Source: Stachybotrys elegans (taxonomy: Eukaryota > Ascomycota > Sordariomycetes > Hypocreales > Stachybotryaceae). Taken from it: 64,000 bases of DNA. A program made the position numbers and the translations under genes. The stretch covers positions 1,488,001 to 1,552,000 of the forward strand of contig JAGPNK010000011.1 of assembly GCA_020746835.1 (NCBI GenBank). The letters run 5' to 3'. Below are positions 8,731-20,504 of the stretch, piece by piece (position 1 is the stretch's first letter; every line of letters begins with the position of its first letter). The notes below the pieces were generated by a model. The model did no database searches. It saw only the letters and a program-made list of their open reading frames with translations, and was not told where the DNA came from.

Positions 8731-9637
8731 TCATGGATAGGCATGGGCGCATTCTCTGGTTGCAGAATCGGGTAGGACGTCTACCTCCATGTTCTCCCCA
8801 TCCGAGAGAGTAGAAGAGTCTTCAGAAGAGAGGTAGGAGGCTACCTCCTCAATGTCATCAGTTGAGTCAGATGATCTAAATCCTCATGTAGGAAATGATA
8901 TCAGCCCAAATAAGTGCTCTGTCAAATAGCGGTTGCACTCGCATGTTTCGTTCTCACACCCCTTGAGGGCTCTCCCCCTTGGTCAGCTTGTACCACAAGC
9001 CCCAGGCTCTTTCAGACTTGTGCTTGATGCTGTCCTTGTCGCAATCATGGTGAGGCATCTGCAAATGACTCTTAAGCTTCTGCAGGCTCTTCCTCATTGT
9101 CTCAATGTTCTCCAGGGTCTGTGGCGTAATGTCCCTGCGCCTAAAGTACTCCCAGAAGGGATGACCCCTATCATCCTCTTTTGGTGTCCCCAGGGGAGTG
9201 CCCGCGGTTTCAAGCTTGAAGCTTTCCTCATCCAGCTGGGCCAGAGTGAAGGTAGCTCCCTTGGCAACAGGGTCGGGGGGGGGGGGGGGGGCCTTTTCCA
9301 AGTCCTCCCAGCCAGGGAAGTGCTGCTTAAGCAGCGCAGCAAAGTTCTTCGACTTCAAAGCCTTGTACTCTCCGTAAACTAAGGACAGAGCCTTTAGGCT
9401 CACTGCTGAGAGGTTTCGATGGAAGTGCTTGTAATATGGGTGATTCATCACCTTGGGGGAGCCCCCTGGCACACATAACGTATTCCTTATCATAGCCGCA
9501 AGCCTTCGGTCACGAAGCGGTAGGTTGCTCCTGTTCCTTGCTAGCCATTTGTCAAACTCTTGAAGCCGAGGGGGACGGTACTCGATCGTCGGGTCATATG
9601 GCCGGCACAACTCAGTCTTCTGCCGCTTCCCTGACAC
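8731..9637 (-). CDS. island family unit B: unrecognised domain protein, 5' end incomplete
   Basis: Exon 8958-9637 and a proposed second exon 8731-8875, with an 82-bp intron (GTGAGA donor, TTTAG acceptor) that keeps the frame, give about 274 residues. The core matches units A and C: EYRPPRLQEFDKW, LPLRDRRLAAMIRNTLCVPG, YYKHFHRNLSAVSLKALSLV, FPGWEDLEKAPPPPPDPVA, and then RAWGLWYKLTKGE. The second exon is acidic (SSDSTDDIEEVASYLSSEDS). The frame has no ATG before the conserved part (it opens behind a TGA with GTG), so a 5' exon is missing, spliced or lost. A 17-base C run encodes the Pro tract. Function unknown. Confidence 0.5.
9275..9291. repeat. 17-bp poly-G tract inside unit B coding sequence
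   Basis: It encodes the Pro-Pro-Pro-Pro-Pro run at a point where units A and C have only two Pro codons (TPPDPVA, GPPNPIA). The tract is therefore an expansion of a conserved Pro-Pro site. Its present length keeps the frame open. Confidence 0.9.
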
Positions 9638-9643
9638 GGCTCA

Positions 9644-9931
9644 TTAACTGTGATGCCATTGATCTGACTGAATGGGACTGCTGCTCTGGCGGTTACGAGT
9701 CTGGGGAGGGTCATCTTCGTATGGAGTGCCCCGAACAGCTTGTCGACGGGCTATTGCCTGTGGGTTAATGGCAGGGAGCGTTTCGGTTCCAGGTCCAGTC
9801 TTCCGGGCACCCGAGTCCACTACAGTGATAGGTGAATTTCCGCTGCCTCCAGGGCGGGAGACGGGCCTCATGGGGTTTGTGGGTTTCCCAGTCACAGCCG
9901 AAGATCCCAAGCACATCGGGTACGACATCAT
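9644..9931 (-). pseudogene. second copy of the PVSRPGGS..SPITV segment
   Basis: This frame contains PVSRPGGSGNSPITVVDSG, matching the 6330-6824 frame. It stops five bases upstream of the unit B frame and has no convincing beginning: on its 5' side it meets an inverted sequence block at about 9928. It is probably the tail of a lost upstream unit. Confidence 0.4.
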
Positions 9932-10202
9932 GTCTAATAGCTAGCAGGAGCAACTAGACCAGTGACTTCGAGGAGGCCCCCTCTGGATACTCTGGATGCG
10001 ATTGATTGTCGGCACGATTGTTCGCAAGTTCGGGTTCACTGCGCATCGTCGAGACAATGATGACAGCATGCCTGCCATGAACAGATATGGGTTATCGACA
10101 TCGTTGAAGTTAATCTCGTGTCTGTCCTCCTGGACCCACGAAACCCCTTGTATATCCTCTGATGATAAAGATGATATCAAATCAATAGACGACAATCAGT
10201 AA
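9928..10202 (+). repeat. inverted, mutated copy of island family sequence, interrupted by an insertion
   Basis: Bases 9928-9953 repeat, in the opposite orientation and with one C-to-T change, the start of the 8677 frame, turning a Gln codon into TAG. Bases 9957-9985 and 10156-10198 together repeat the SDFEEAPSDDKD..IKSIDD block found on the - strand at about 6815-6880. Most differences between the copies are third-position changes in that frame, so the block was once translated. The two halves are separated by about 170 bp of unrelated DNA flanked by the hexamer CCTCTG. Confidence 0.65.
9986..10161. mobile_element. 176-bp insertion with CCTCTG flanking duplication (MITE-like, unproven)
   Basis: Comparison with the uninterrupted copy at 6815-6880 defines the insertion. 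CCTCTG occurs at 9980-9985 and again at 10156-10161, as expected for a 6-bp target duplication. The termini (GATACTC.. and ..TATATC) are at best weakly inverted, so the class of element is unknown. Confidence 0.35.
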
Positions 10203-10769
10203 GAAAAGTCAGTTGAGAAAAGCTTGTGCTGATGTTAAAATTTTCCTAGCCTTCTGGGTAGGGATAGGAAACGTCTCTAGTAGCCGGTCATACGCCTGCT
10301 GGTTGTTCTCTGCGTTATCCATGTCGTATATTGTGGTGAGGTGTTGTGATGGTATTGTCTTCTCGTGATGTTGTTGGAGGGGAAGTTTTGTGCCCTCGGG
10401 ACGCGATGCGTGTTGAATAAGCAGATGCGCCTGCGAGGTGGAGGCGTTAGCATGTTTGCCACCTGTCAGGTGGAGCTGCGCGTGGTTTCATACTGCGTTG
10501 GTAGTGTGATTCTGCTGTCTGGGGAGTGCGGTGGTGGTGTTGACGGATGTAGGCTTTAAGTCTGTACACGGATGCCAAATGCAGGTTCTCTGCTATATAG
10601 ACCGACGCTGTGTGGATATGGCTGCTAGGACACGGGCAAGACGCGCTGTGCTGTGGTCGTCAGTAGGCGTGGCTGAGTGGTATGTGCTGCGGTTACCATG
10701 GCCAGGGCGCGTCGTGTACGCTGCATGTCTTTTCCACGCAAAGATATATTGAAGGCTCCTGCCTACCAA
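10203..10769. other. island spacer without recognisable genes
   Basis: This lies between the inverted copy and unit C. It is GT-rich on the + strand and has only short frames without protein-like character. The 3' end of unit C runs into CTGTCTGTC-type repeats at 10778-10806. Confidence 0.4.
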
Positions 10770-11789
10770 TTACCTAGTGTCTGTCTGTCCCTGCCTGTCT
10801 GTCTGCCCCTGGGGAGAATCCAGCACCATTGGCTCAGATGGGCTGGGATGGTCAACGTCCATAGGCTCAGGGTTCAGGCTCAATTTGGCAGGCTTTGGAG
10901 GTACAGTCGGGCTCTTACGAGCGAGGGGTTCCCCTGGTGTGCTCGGTTTGGGGAAGAGGCCCTGACAGTACTCGGTAGCCTTGGTTCTCCTCTCATCTGG
11001 TTGCGCACCCCGTTTGCGTACTGGGACCGGTTTATCCAAGGTTGAGGCCTGGGGTTCGTCATCCGAGGAGGGCTCGGATGGTTCGGGGGATGACAGGACG
11101 GCAGCAGACATGGTGGATGTCGACTTGCCGAGGGGAGAAGGCGTATGGGCCTTGGGGATCACAACCCCCTCCTCCTCGACAAAATTCTTCCATAGCTGCT
11201 TGGCCCTAGCGATATGCGTTTGGGCGTTTGCCACATCGCCCTCATCGAGAAACTGTCGCACAATGAGGCGCTCCCTGGAGACGGTTTTGTCGCACCTTTC
11301 GAAGGCAAGGAGGACCTCCGTGGGAATAGAGTCCTGGTTTGCATACTCAGGAGCGCGCAGTCGCCGGCCACCCTTCTGGGTACCTTTGGGGGTGCCCAGG
11401 GGTTTAAGCTCAACCCCTTCATGGTTCAGGGACTCGAAGGTAACCGTGCCGCGTTGGGGAGCAGCTATAGGGTTGGGGGGGCCGGACAGATCCTTCCACT
11501 CTGGGAACTGTGCGTCTAGCAAATCGGTAAAGGTCGACAGTTTCCAGACGTGCTCTCCATACACGCAATACAGTGCCTTGATAGAAACTGGGGATGAGTT
11601 CCGGTGGAAGTTGGTGTAATAGGCATGCTTGGATATCTTCTGCAAAGCTGCTCCGGGAACACAAACTGTCTTCCTCAGCTCATCCCACGCATATTGGTCT
11701 CGGAGAGGCAAGGAGTCAGAGTTTCTTATCGCCCAGGAGTCAAACTCGCGGAGCACTTGAGGCCGATATTCAGGGAAATCGGCCGTCAT
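10770..11789 (-). CDS. island family unit C: unrecognised domain protein, the most intact copy
   Basis: Starting at the ATG at 11789 the frame gives 339 residues, and it is open without ATG for at least 45 bp further. Its core aligns with A and B: FPEYRPQVLREFDSW, LPLRDQYAWDELRKTVCVPG, SKHAYYTNFHRNSSPVS, FPEWKDLSGPPNPIA, GVELKPLGTPKG, and an Ala/Trp helix (ARAKQLWKNFVEE). The C-terminal half is Ser/Pro-rich and basic, with DEPQASTLDKPVPVRKRG and MDVDHPSPSEPM; it ends in a Gly-Gln-Thr-Asp repeat encoded by the CTGTC microsatellite. The 5' side abuts the SNF2 fragment, which suggests the original N-terminus is missing. Not a family I know. Confidence 0.55.
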   Translation of the reverse strand: MTADFPEYRPQVLREFDSWAIRNSDSLPLRDQYAWDELRKTVCVPGAALQKISKHAYYTNFHRNSSPVSIKALYCVYGEHVWKLSTFTDLLDAQFPEWKDLSGPPNPIAAPQRGTVTFESLNHEGVELKPLGTPKGTQKGGRRLRAPEYANQDSIPTEVLLAFERCDKTVSRERLIVRQFLDEGDVANAQTHIARAKQLWKNFVEEEGVVIPKAHTPSPLGKSTSTMSAAVLSSPEPSEPSSDDEPQASTLDKPVPVRKRGAQPDERRTKATEYCQGLFPKPSTPGEPLARKSPTVPPKPAKLSLNPEPMDVDHPSPSEPMVLDSPQGQTDRQGQTDTR

Positions 11790-11839
11790 ATGGTCTCCCT
11801 CCAAATCCGATGCGGGGATCCCGCGGTCGCGGTGGTTGA

Positions 11840-12440
11840 CGGAGGGGTATGGTATATGGAGCGGCGACTCTTCACGAAATGGGCCTCGTCACATACTACC
11901 CAGTGGAAGGCGGCATTCTTGATCAGGAGGTCGCGCGCCTCGGCTTGGGTGTTGATCGACCCTTCCTCGTCGCTCTCTTCCTCCCCGAGCGGATCTTCCT
12001 CCTCCAGGGTCGGATGGTCTCGGCCTCCTCTTCCGCGGTCATGCGATTCATCTCTCGGCCCGTCTAGTCTGCGACGTTGACCGTCTTACCCTTGCAGGTC
12101 AGGCGCTTGACGGCCGTGAAGTATAGGGCCAGGATAAGGGTCCGCGCCGTCTTGGACGAGTTGAATCGCTCCGTCAGGTTGTCCATCAGCGCATTGAACC
12201 GATCGACGCTGCATAGCGTGTTGGCATGGCGCTGCTGGTTACTGCACGTTGTCTTTGTCTCGTATAGGCAGTAGACAGAGAAGTATCCAGGGAAGAACTT
12301 AGCGATGCTATGTTGAAACTGGTCGATTGTATTGGATGGGAGAAAGATGATGGAGGGTTTGTACTTTCTCTCGCCATCCAAGGAGGGCTTGCCAGTGCCA
12401 CTTGGGTGTAGATCGCCATTTAGGTAAGGTTGCTTGGAGT
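11840..12440 (-). pseudogene. SNF2-type helicase fragment (motifs Ia-II region only)
   Basis: The - strand reads GTGKPSLDGERKYKPSIIFL, then SNTIDQF and FFPGYF, then ARTLILALYFTAVKRL (frame closing at TAG 12064-12066). In a shifted frame it continues with an acidic linker (TLEEEDPLGEEESDEEG) and AFHWVVCDEAHFVKSRRS, the DEAH-box motif II of SNF2 ATPases, at 11870-11902. Motif I, the second RecA lobe and all flanking parts are absent. It needs at least one frame change and runs directly into unit C, so it is a relic. Confidence 0.75.
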
Positions 12441-12635
12441 GTATGTGGCATCCGAGGGCTGTTTCAGTTTCAACCGTCGGTTTCGAAGTTGGGCGATCAC
12501 AAGGAGTGCATGACAGCCTTTATGATGATGAGATTCGATGAGAGGGAGATTGAATTGGTGCACCCAATAGGTTCCGGTAAACGGCATCCTGACTTTGGTG
12601 CCTCAGTCTCGGCGCCAGCACCTATGAGGTCAGCT

Positions 12636-13046
12636 TCAACAGAATACGCAGTGACAAACGGCACGCACATACATAGAATCATATAATGATACTGCGGGTC
12701 CCAATAGGCGCTCCGAGTCGGTGGCTGTTCGCGGGCGGGTTGCTCTCTTCCTGGTGGACTTAGAGCCGGGGTTCAACGCCGTCCAAACCTCAATGGGTTG
12801 AGCCCGGCTCTCCACTGGCCTAGATGAGCTACCCTCTGGAAGACGATGAACGGTATATGCAAACATCGAGTTTGCTAACCGCAGGTCCTTTGATTTCAAA
12901 GGCATGTTTGTGTTGTCGTTGCCGTTGTCGCTGAGTTCTGCTGCCGCCTTATTGCTCTCTGGCTCCAGCCACTGGGTAAGGCCATCTGACGATTTATTCA
13001 TTGCCAGGCTCTTCTCTGATCCTATGGGTAAGAGGTCAGCCATCAC
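12636..13046 (-). pseudogene. weak coding-like frame beside a diverged repeat
   Basis: A 136-residue frame with Ser/Asn/Lys-rich composition. Part of it (12915-13046) overlaps a sequence that recurs, much mutated, at 14050-14242. I cannot assign it to a family. It may be a decayed exon or chance. Confidence 0.2.
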
Positions 13047-13110
13047 TGTTCATCTTTCTAGTGTTCTCTTTCATCTCTGCACATACCTGCTCATCATAGC
13101 TCCCCCGTTC
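12915..13110 (+). repeat. diverged direct repeat, copy 1
   Basis: It aligns with 14050-14242. Shared blocks include ATCTGACGAT, TCCTA..GG.AG..GG, TATTGTG/TAGTGTT-type runs, and a closing segment CTGCACA..CCT..TC.ATCATAG. Many differences are transitions. There is no coding potential common to both copies. Confidence 0.5.
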
Positions 13111-13152
13111 CCGGTGTGCTGAATGGGCTATTGTCCTGTGCCTGTGGGAGAT

Positions 13153-13515
13153 TCACTGCCTTGCTTGCCTTGCCGACTCAAGTTTCTGTCGCTCGGCATG
13201 AAGGTTTTCGCTTGCTTCTTCGTAGGCCTTGGCCATAAGCTTTGCCTGGTTGTCGGATGGACGGCCTTCATCAGTAACCGCGTGGGGTAGAGTATTCGTA
13301 AAGGTTGTGTTGAGGTTTGCCCTAGCGAAGCGGGCTATGATGATGAGAAGAAGTATGCAGTCCGAGACGGAAGAAGCAGTGGTAGTAAGGGCTAACAGAA
13401 CCAATAGGCAGTAAGGGTCGAAGTCACTGATCTCCCTCCCATGGGGCACAGGATCGGGAAATCCCACATAGACAGTACGAGCGGTGCCCAGTGTCCCGGC
13501 AACCAAAGCAGTCGT
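13153..13515 (-). pseudogene. fourth family remnant: VGFP..SDF block joined to a membrane-helix frame
   Basis: The frame reads VGFPDPVPHGREISDFDPYC, then a hydrophobic helix (LLVLLALTTTASS..ILLLIIIARF), and a polar tail to the stop at 13153. The DNA at 13435-13475 resembles that at 6850-6920 (GTGGGATTTCCCG, TGTGCCCCA, GACTTCGA), so it is a relative of the unit A tail. The apparent start is TTG, not ATG. In another frame the upstream bases give CFGCRDTGHRSYC, a near-miss of a CCHC zinc knuckle. Confidence 0.35.
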
Positions 13516-14049
13516 GAATGGTGGGGGAAACCGACAACGAGGCCATCGTCAAGCTGCCGAAGTGGACTATGAAGATGAAGGATATAGGATCGGCATGGAG
13601 GCTGGAGAAGGAAAGGCAGCACAAGAGTGGTGGTGCCACGATCCTGAGAGAGGGTAAGTTGTAGAAAGGAAAAATAACAGAGCAGAAGTTTTGGGGGGAT
13701 GGCTTAAATAAGAAAATCAAGTGCAAAGTACATAGCTCAATGTACGCGTCAGCGTAGTTTGGCAGTTGAACGCAAGTCCTCATCGCCAGGTGTCACCAGG
13801 TGTCAGGTGGGGGGGCTTGCAGCAAAACTGGTGTGATTGTAATGGATTTTGTGTGACTGTTTGGACCCCCACTGCCATGGGAATCCCATTCGTTCAGTGA
13901 ATAGAATGCCAACCACGACAGCACCTTTCAGGCCAGTCTCGTCAGAACACATTGCTGTTCTTGGTGTGCGTAATGATGTCTAACATAACAGAGAATAGGT
14001 CGGCGAACAGTATGCACAGTCTACTAACTGTAGCCTCCCGAGTACATAT

Positions 14050-14242
14050 GCTTTTGCTGCCGCTGCTACTGTAGCCCTCTTGTTGTTCTTGGCTCTAGTT
14101 GACGTGTGATCGATCTTAGCTACGATCTGACGATCCCTTTACCATTTGACTCTATTCTTTAGTCCTACAGGAAGCAGGGCCTATCATTATTCGTATACAC
14201 TATTGTGCTTTTTCCTTCACTGCACACCTACTCTATCATAGA
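14050..14242 (+). repeat. diverged direct repeat, copy 2
   Basis: Partner of 12915-13110, about 1.13 kb away in the same orientation. It is followed by GAATGCCAACCA, which also occurs at about 13905. Outside these repeats 13520-14573 shows no gene. Confidence 0.5.
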
Positions 14243-14573
14243 ATGCCAACCAGTGGATGGGGCTTGAGCTTCGTATGGATACACACTTAAGAGACTGTAG
14301 GAACACACTTGGGTAATTGAAGTGTGAGGGCAAGCCGTCCATGACTTACATCTTGCATCTTAGCTCTGTTCAAATCACAACGCAACAAGAGATTCACAAA
14401 GAAAATTGAGCTTCATATAACGACTACAAGAGGAATTTTGTTGATTTCTTGGTACACAGCCCACAAAAGAGACTTGATGGAGCTTAGAAGAAACCTCCCT
14501 GGCCTTCGTTCCTCTGTTCTATACACAGGCCCGTTCTCCGCATCTCAGGTATTATGTAGCTAAAAGAGGCCGC

Positions 14574-16684
<2,111 letters not shown>

Positions 16685-16810
16685 CTTGCCAGATGACAAA
16701 GAGCGATCTGAGATGGGCGGAGAGAAGGTGGTTGAGCTGAGGGAGAACTTTTGCAGGATGAGCAGTTTTGCTCGGGAGAGACGACTTGGTCGGTTAGAGC
16801 TTTCTCCTAA

Positions 16811-16820
16811 GTCACGTGCA
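16811..16820. promoter_or_regulatory. E-box GTCACGTGCA upstream of ATP2
   Basis: CACGTG occupies 16813-16818, about 130 bp before the ATP2 start. TCACGTG is the core bound by Cbf1-type bHLH proteins in yeasts. The same core, TCACGTGA, sits upstream of COX5 in this window. Binding is inferred from motif only. Confidence 0.35.
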
Positions 16821-18020
16821 GCGCTAGCCTGAAATTACCGCCCCAGCATTGGCAGCCGGAATATTTTCGGGGCTCCTTCAGGGATGGCTTTCCCTTCGGA
16901 GCGTTTGTTGACAAAGGTGTCCCCTGGAACTTGACTACGGGCCAGCAAGACAATGTCCCTGAAAACTGAGGTATAAACCCAGGCTACCCAGCCAGTGAAG
17001 TTATACAGGTGGTGCCCTTGGGCGACGAGTATGCAGCCGTGGTGGTGTGTTGGCTGGCGCTCTGGATAAAGCCCAATCCAGTGGCAGTATTAGCCAGGCC
17101 GCCTCGGTCCAACCCCTCAGAATTCTTGCGGAGGTCCTGCACCATCCATTCGCCGAATCTGGCAGTCTGCAGGAATCTTGCCATTACGAGTGTCCCAGCA
17201 TCGTTATGGCCTCGAAATCCAGGTGTCAAGTGTTGTATCTCACTGGTTATTGCATGCTTGCTGTAGACTGAGACACGTCGCTGTGCATTCGCCTCTTTAT
17301 TTCTTACTGAGGCTATGTTGATGCATAGGTAATTATTGATATCACATCAGCGATTTGCACTCAGCATCAGGATATTCTGCTGTCAACAGTCTGCGCTTAT
17401 TAGTGTCAGGTCGGGGCCATTGCAGGCATGGGGATAAAGGGGCATGTAGCCGTCGACGAAAACTGGGCCGTTGCCATCCACCCGTGTCCTACCCTATACG
17501 GCTTCATGTTTTTATACTATTTGACCAAGCGTCCAAGGTTTTGGGTGTTTTTCAGGTATGAGTCTCTCCTACTAAGTATTCTTATTTGGTCTTTACGTCG
17601 CAGCAATCAGGTCGTTTGGTACCTCGTGTTATGCCGACGAATGCTATCCCAGTGAATTGCCTCACCTCCGAATCGATACACGACAAAACCAGCGGTCTCC
17701 GACAAGATACGGAAAACAATGTACAGTGAAAGGAGTCTTGCTAATGGAATGAATTTCAACATCAAAACACGGGGGCGAACAAACTGACCGGGCAATGATT
17801 TTTGTTACGAACACACCCTTGAACCTATGGTTTAACGATGTTGAAGGACGTGCTATATGATGATCCAATTTTGAAGGATAAGAATCAGATAGGCTACTAA
17901 CTAACCACCCCCGCTACACTTAACGATCCGTAGATCTCACTTTTTAGCATGGTACAAAGCCTCACCAACCAGGCACGAGCACAAACATATGCCTGGCTTC
18001 TGCCTCAGGCTTGATGCAGC
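16821..18020. other. intergenic between ATP2 promoter and branching enzyme 3' end
   Basis: About 1.2 kb. Frames are short and overlap on both strands without protein-like pattern. No tRNA box or repeat was found. Confidence 0.4.
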
Positions 18021-20504
18021 CTAAGATTGCGGCGACAGCGTGTGTTCCAGCGCCAGAATCTGATAGAGTTAGCCAAGTTAATGAGGATTAGTAGAAGCAC
18101 GTACCATGGCAGTTCGGCATGGGATGTAGACATGAGTCCAGTTCTTCCTCCCGTTCCACTCCATCGGGGTGGTAAAGAAGCGGGTGGTCTCGTCAATCCT
18201 GTTGTGGCCACCAAAGTCGCCGGCATCGCTGCTCAAGACCACGCGGTATGTGCCGGCGACCTCGATGCCGATGCGGTAGTCGGAATAGCTCTCACGGGGA
18301 TGGAAGTTGAAGATGAAGACCAAGCCGGCCCTCTCGAACACAATGACCTTGTCGCCCTCGTGCTTGAGCGAGATGTATGCCTGAGGGGCATGCAGCCAGC
18401 CATACTTCTCCTCGCACTTGTTCATAGCGCCATCAAAGTTGTTGAGGAAACGATATCGGAGAAGCTCGTCCGTGGTGAGGTTCAGCTGGCGTCGAGCATA
18501 CCAGAATGAATTGTTGTTTCCTTCACGGGGGAAGTCGAGCCACTCGGGATGACCAAACTCATTGCCCTCGAAGTTGAGGTAGCCTTCGCCTCCCAGGCTG
18601 TGCGTAATCAGCCGAATCATCTTGTGCAGGGCCATGCCGCGGTCGATGACCGAAGTCAAAGGCGAGAGCACGGACATATTTGTGTACATCTCTGCGTCGC
18701 AAAGGTGCATCATCAATGTCTTGTCGCCGACCAGGCTGCGAGGTGGTTAGCTTGTTGAACTCGCGCACCTAGGACTAATACGTACGCTTGATCGTGGCTC
18801 TCTGCATAGGCAATAGTCTTCTCTCCATGTCGGCGATTGGTCAAGGTAAAGCAGATATTGCCAATGTCCCAGTCCTCATCCTGTACTTCCTTGATAATCT
18901 TGATCCACATGTCGGGAATCGCCATTGCCAGGCGATAGTCGAAGCCAACGCCGCCGAGGGAGACGGGCAGACACAAGGCAGGCATGCCCGACACGTCTTC
19001 GGCGACGGTAATGCACTCTGGATACAAGGAATGTAGCATCTCGTTGGCCAACATCATGTAGACGACTGCCTCCTCCTCAACGTCATGGCCAAAGTATTCA
19101 TGGTACCCGCCGGAGAAACCCCTGAGATATTTAGCGGGAATCGAGAGAAGCAGGAAAGCATAAACTTACGCGCCCATGCCGTGGTGGACGTATAGCATGC
19201 TCGTCACACCATCAAAACGGAAGCCATCGAACTGATACTCGTCCATCCAGAATCGGAGATTGCTGAGGAGGAAGCGCAACACCTCATGATGGCCATAGTT
19301 GAAGAGCCTGCTATCCCACTGATCGTGGCGACCCTTGCCTCCCGAGTGAAAGTACTGATGGTCGCTGCCATCAAACTCGTTGAGGCCGTCGAGCACGTTT
19401 TTGGAAGCGTGGCTGTGGACAACGTCCAGAAGTACCACGAGGCCCATGCTGTGGGCTGTGTCGATGAGCTCCTTCAGGTCTTCAGGTGGGCCATAGCGGC
19501 TGCTGGCTGCGAAGAAGCTGTTGACTTGATAGCCAAAACTGGCATAGTAGGCATGCTCCATGATGGCCATGAGCTGAATGACATTGTAGCCAAGGTCACG
19601 GATCCTAGGAAGCATGGTCTTTGTAAACTCCTTGTAAGTCGCAACCCGCTGGTCGGGAGAAGAGATGCCGACATGAGCCTCGTAGACACGGACGCTTGCC
19701 GGCTTCTTGGGACGCTGGTGCTTGAACTGGTACCTCTCCTCAGCAGGGGGGTTCCAGAACCGAGCCTCGTATGCAGGAGACACAGACAAGTCCTGCGTCA
19801 CGTATCTGATCCATGCGGGAAGGCGATGCACTCGCTCACCAGTTGCCAGCCAGAGAGAGATCTACCACACGGTCAACAAGTGCGTCAAACTAGCAGCGTT
19901 TCCGTGTTGAGTAGCTTACCTTAACCTTGGACTTGTGAGGAATGGCAGGCTGGCCGTCTTTTGCGGGGACGACGATCTCGAAAACACCAAAGTCATTCTT
20001 CTTCATGGGATGAGCCTTGATGTTCCAGCCATCTATCAGGTGATTAGCATTGGACTCCGTCTTTGGATGAGAAGACATACTAAAGTCACCCACGAGAGAA
20101 GCCTCTCTGGCACTAGGAGCCCACTCTCTGTAGGTGATGTTGTTCTCTGCGTCGACATTGAAGCCAAACCTATGAATGCCCTGTGAATTATCGAGTTAGC
20201 ATGAGACCGACAGGCTGCCCTTCCCGAGCAAGGCTTACCTGTGAGAACTTTTCAATACCACCCTCTGTCTCGTCGATGGTCTTGATCCAGCTCTGGGTCC
20301 TGGCGTATCGCCTTCTGAGTGCATCACTGAAAGGCTCCAGCCAAGGATCCAGCTTCACAACACCTTGGATAAACCATCAGCAATTGGTGATTCCCCCGCA
20401 GACGAATCACACTCACCTGTTCCATCATTGGGGATATCTCCTGCAGCACCACCCGCGGAGTTTGGGTCGAGGGAGTTGGACGAGTTTTCCACAATGGTAG
20501 CCAT
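18021..20504 (-). CDS. GLC3: 1,4-alpha-glucan (glycogen) branching enzyme
   Basis: Eight exons keep one frame: 20417-20504, 20239-20363, 20081-20180, 19920-20032, 19170-19861, 18786-19121, 18105-18735 and a short 18021-18059, giving 707 residues, normal for the family. The N-terminal carbohydrate-binding fold ([24 protein letters not shown]) is followed by a GH13 barrel with [26 protein letters not shown] (nucleophile D359), AEDVSGMP (acid/base E414) and ESHDQA, then the all-beta C-terminal domain. It creates alpha-1,6 branches during glycogen synthesis in the cytosol. The last 39-bp exon replaces the tail after NRT/CRTAM with [12 protein letters not shown]. It is divergently placed from MCX1. 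Confidence 0.93.

Noticed and set aside
13424..13783. CFGCRDTGHRSYC as a CCHC zinc knuckle of a retrotransposon Gag
   Set aside because: The last spacing is three residues and not four, and no reverse transcriptase, protease or integrase is nearby.
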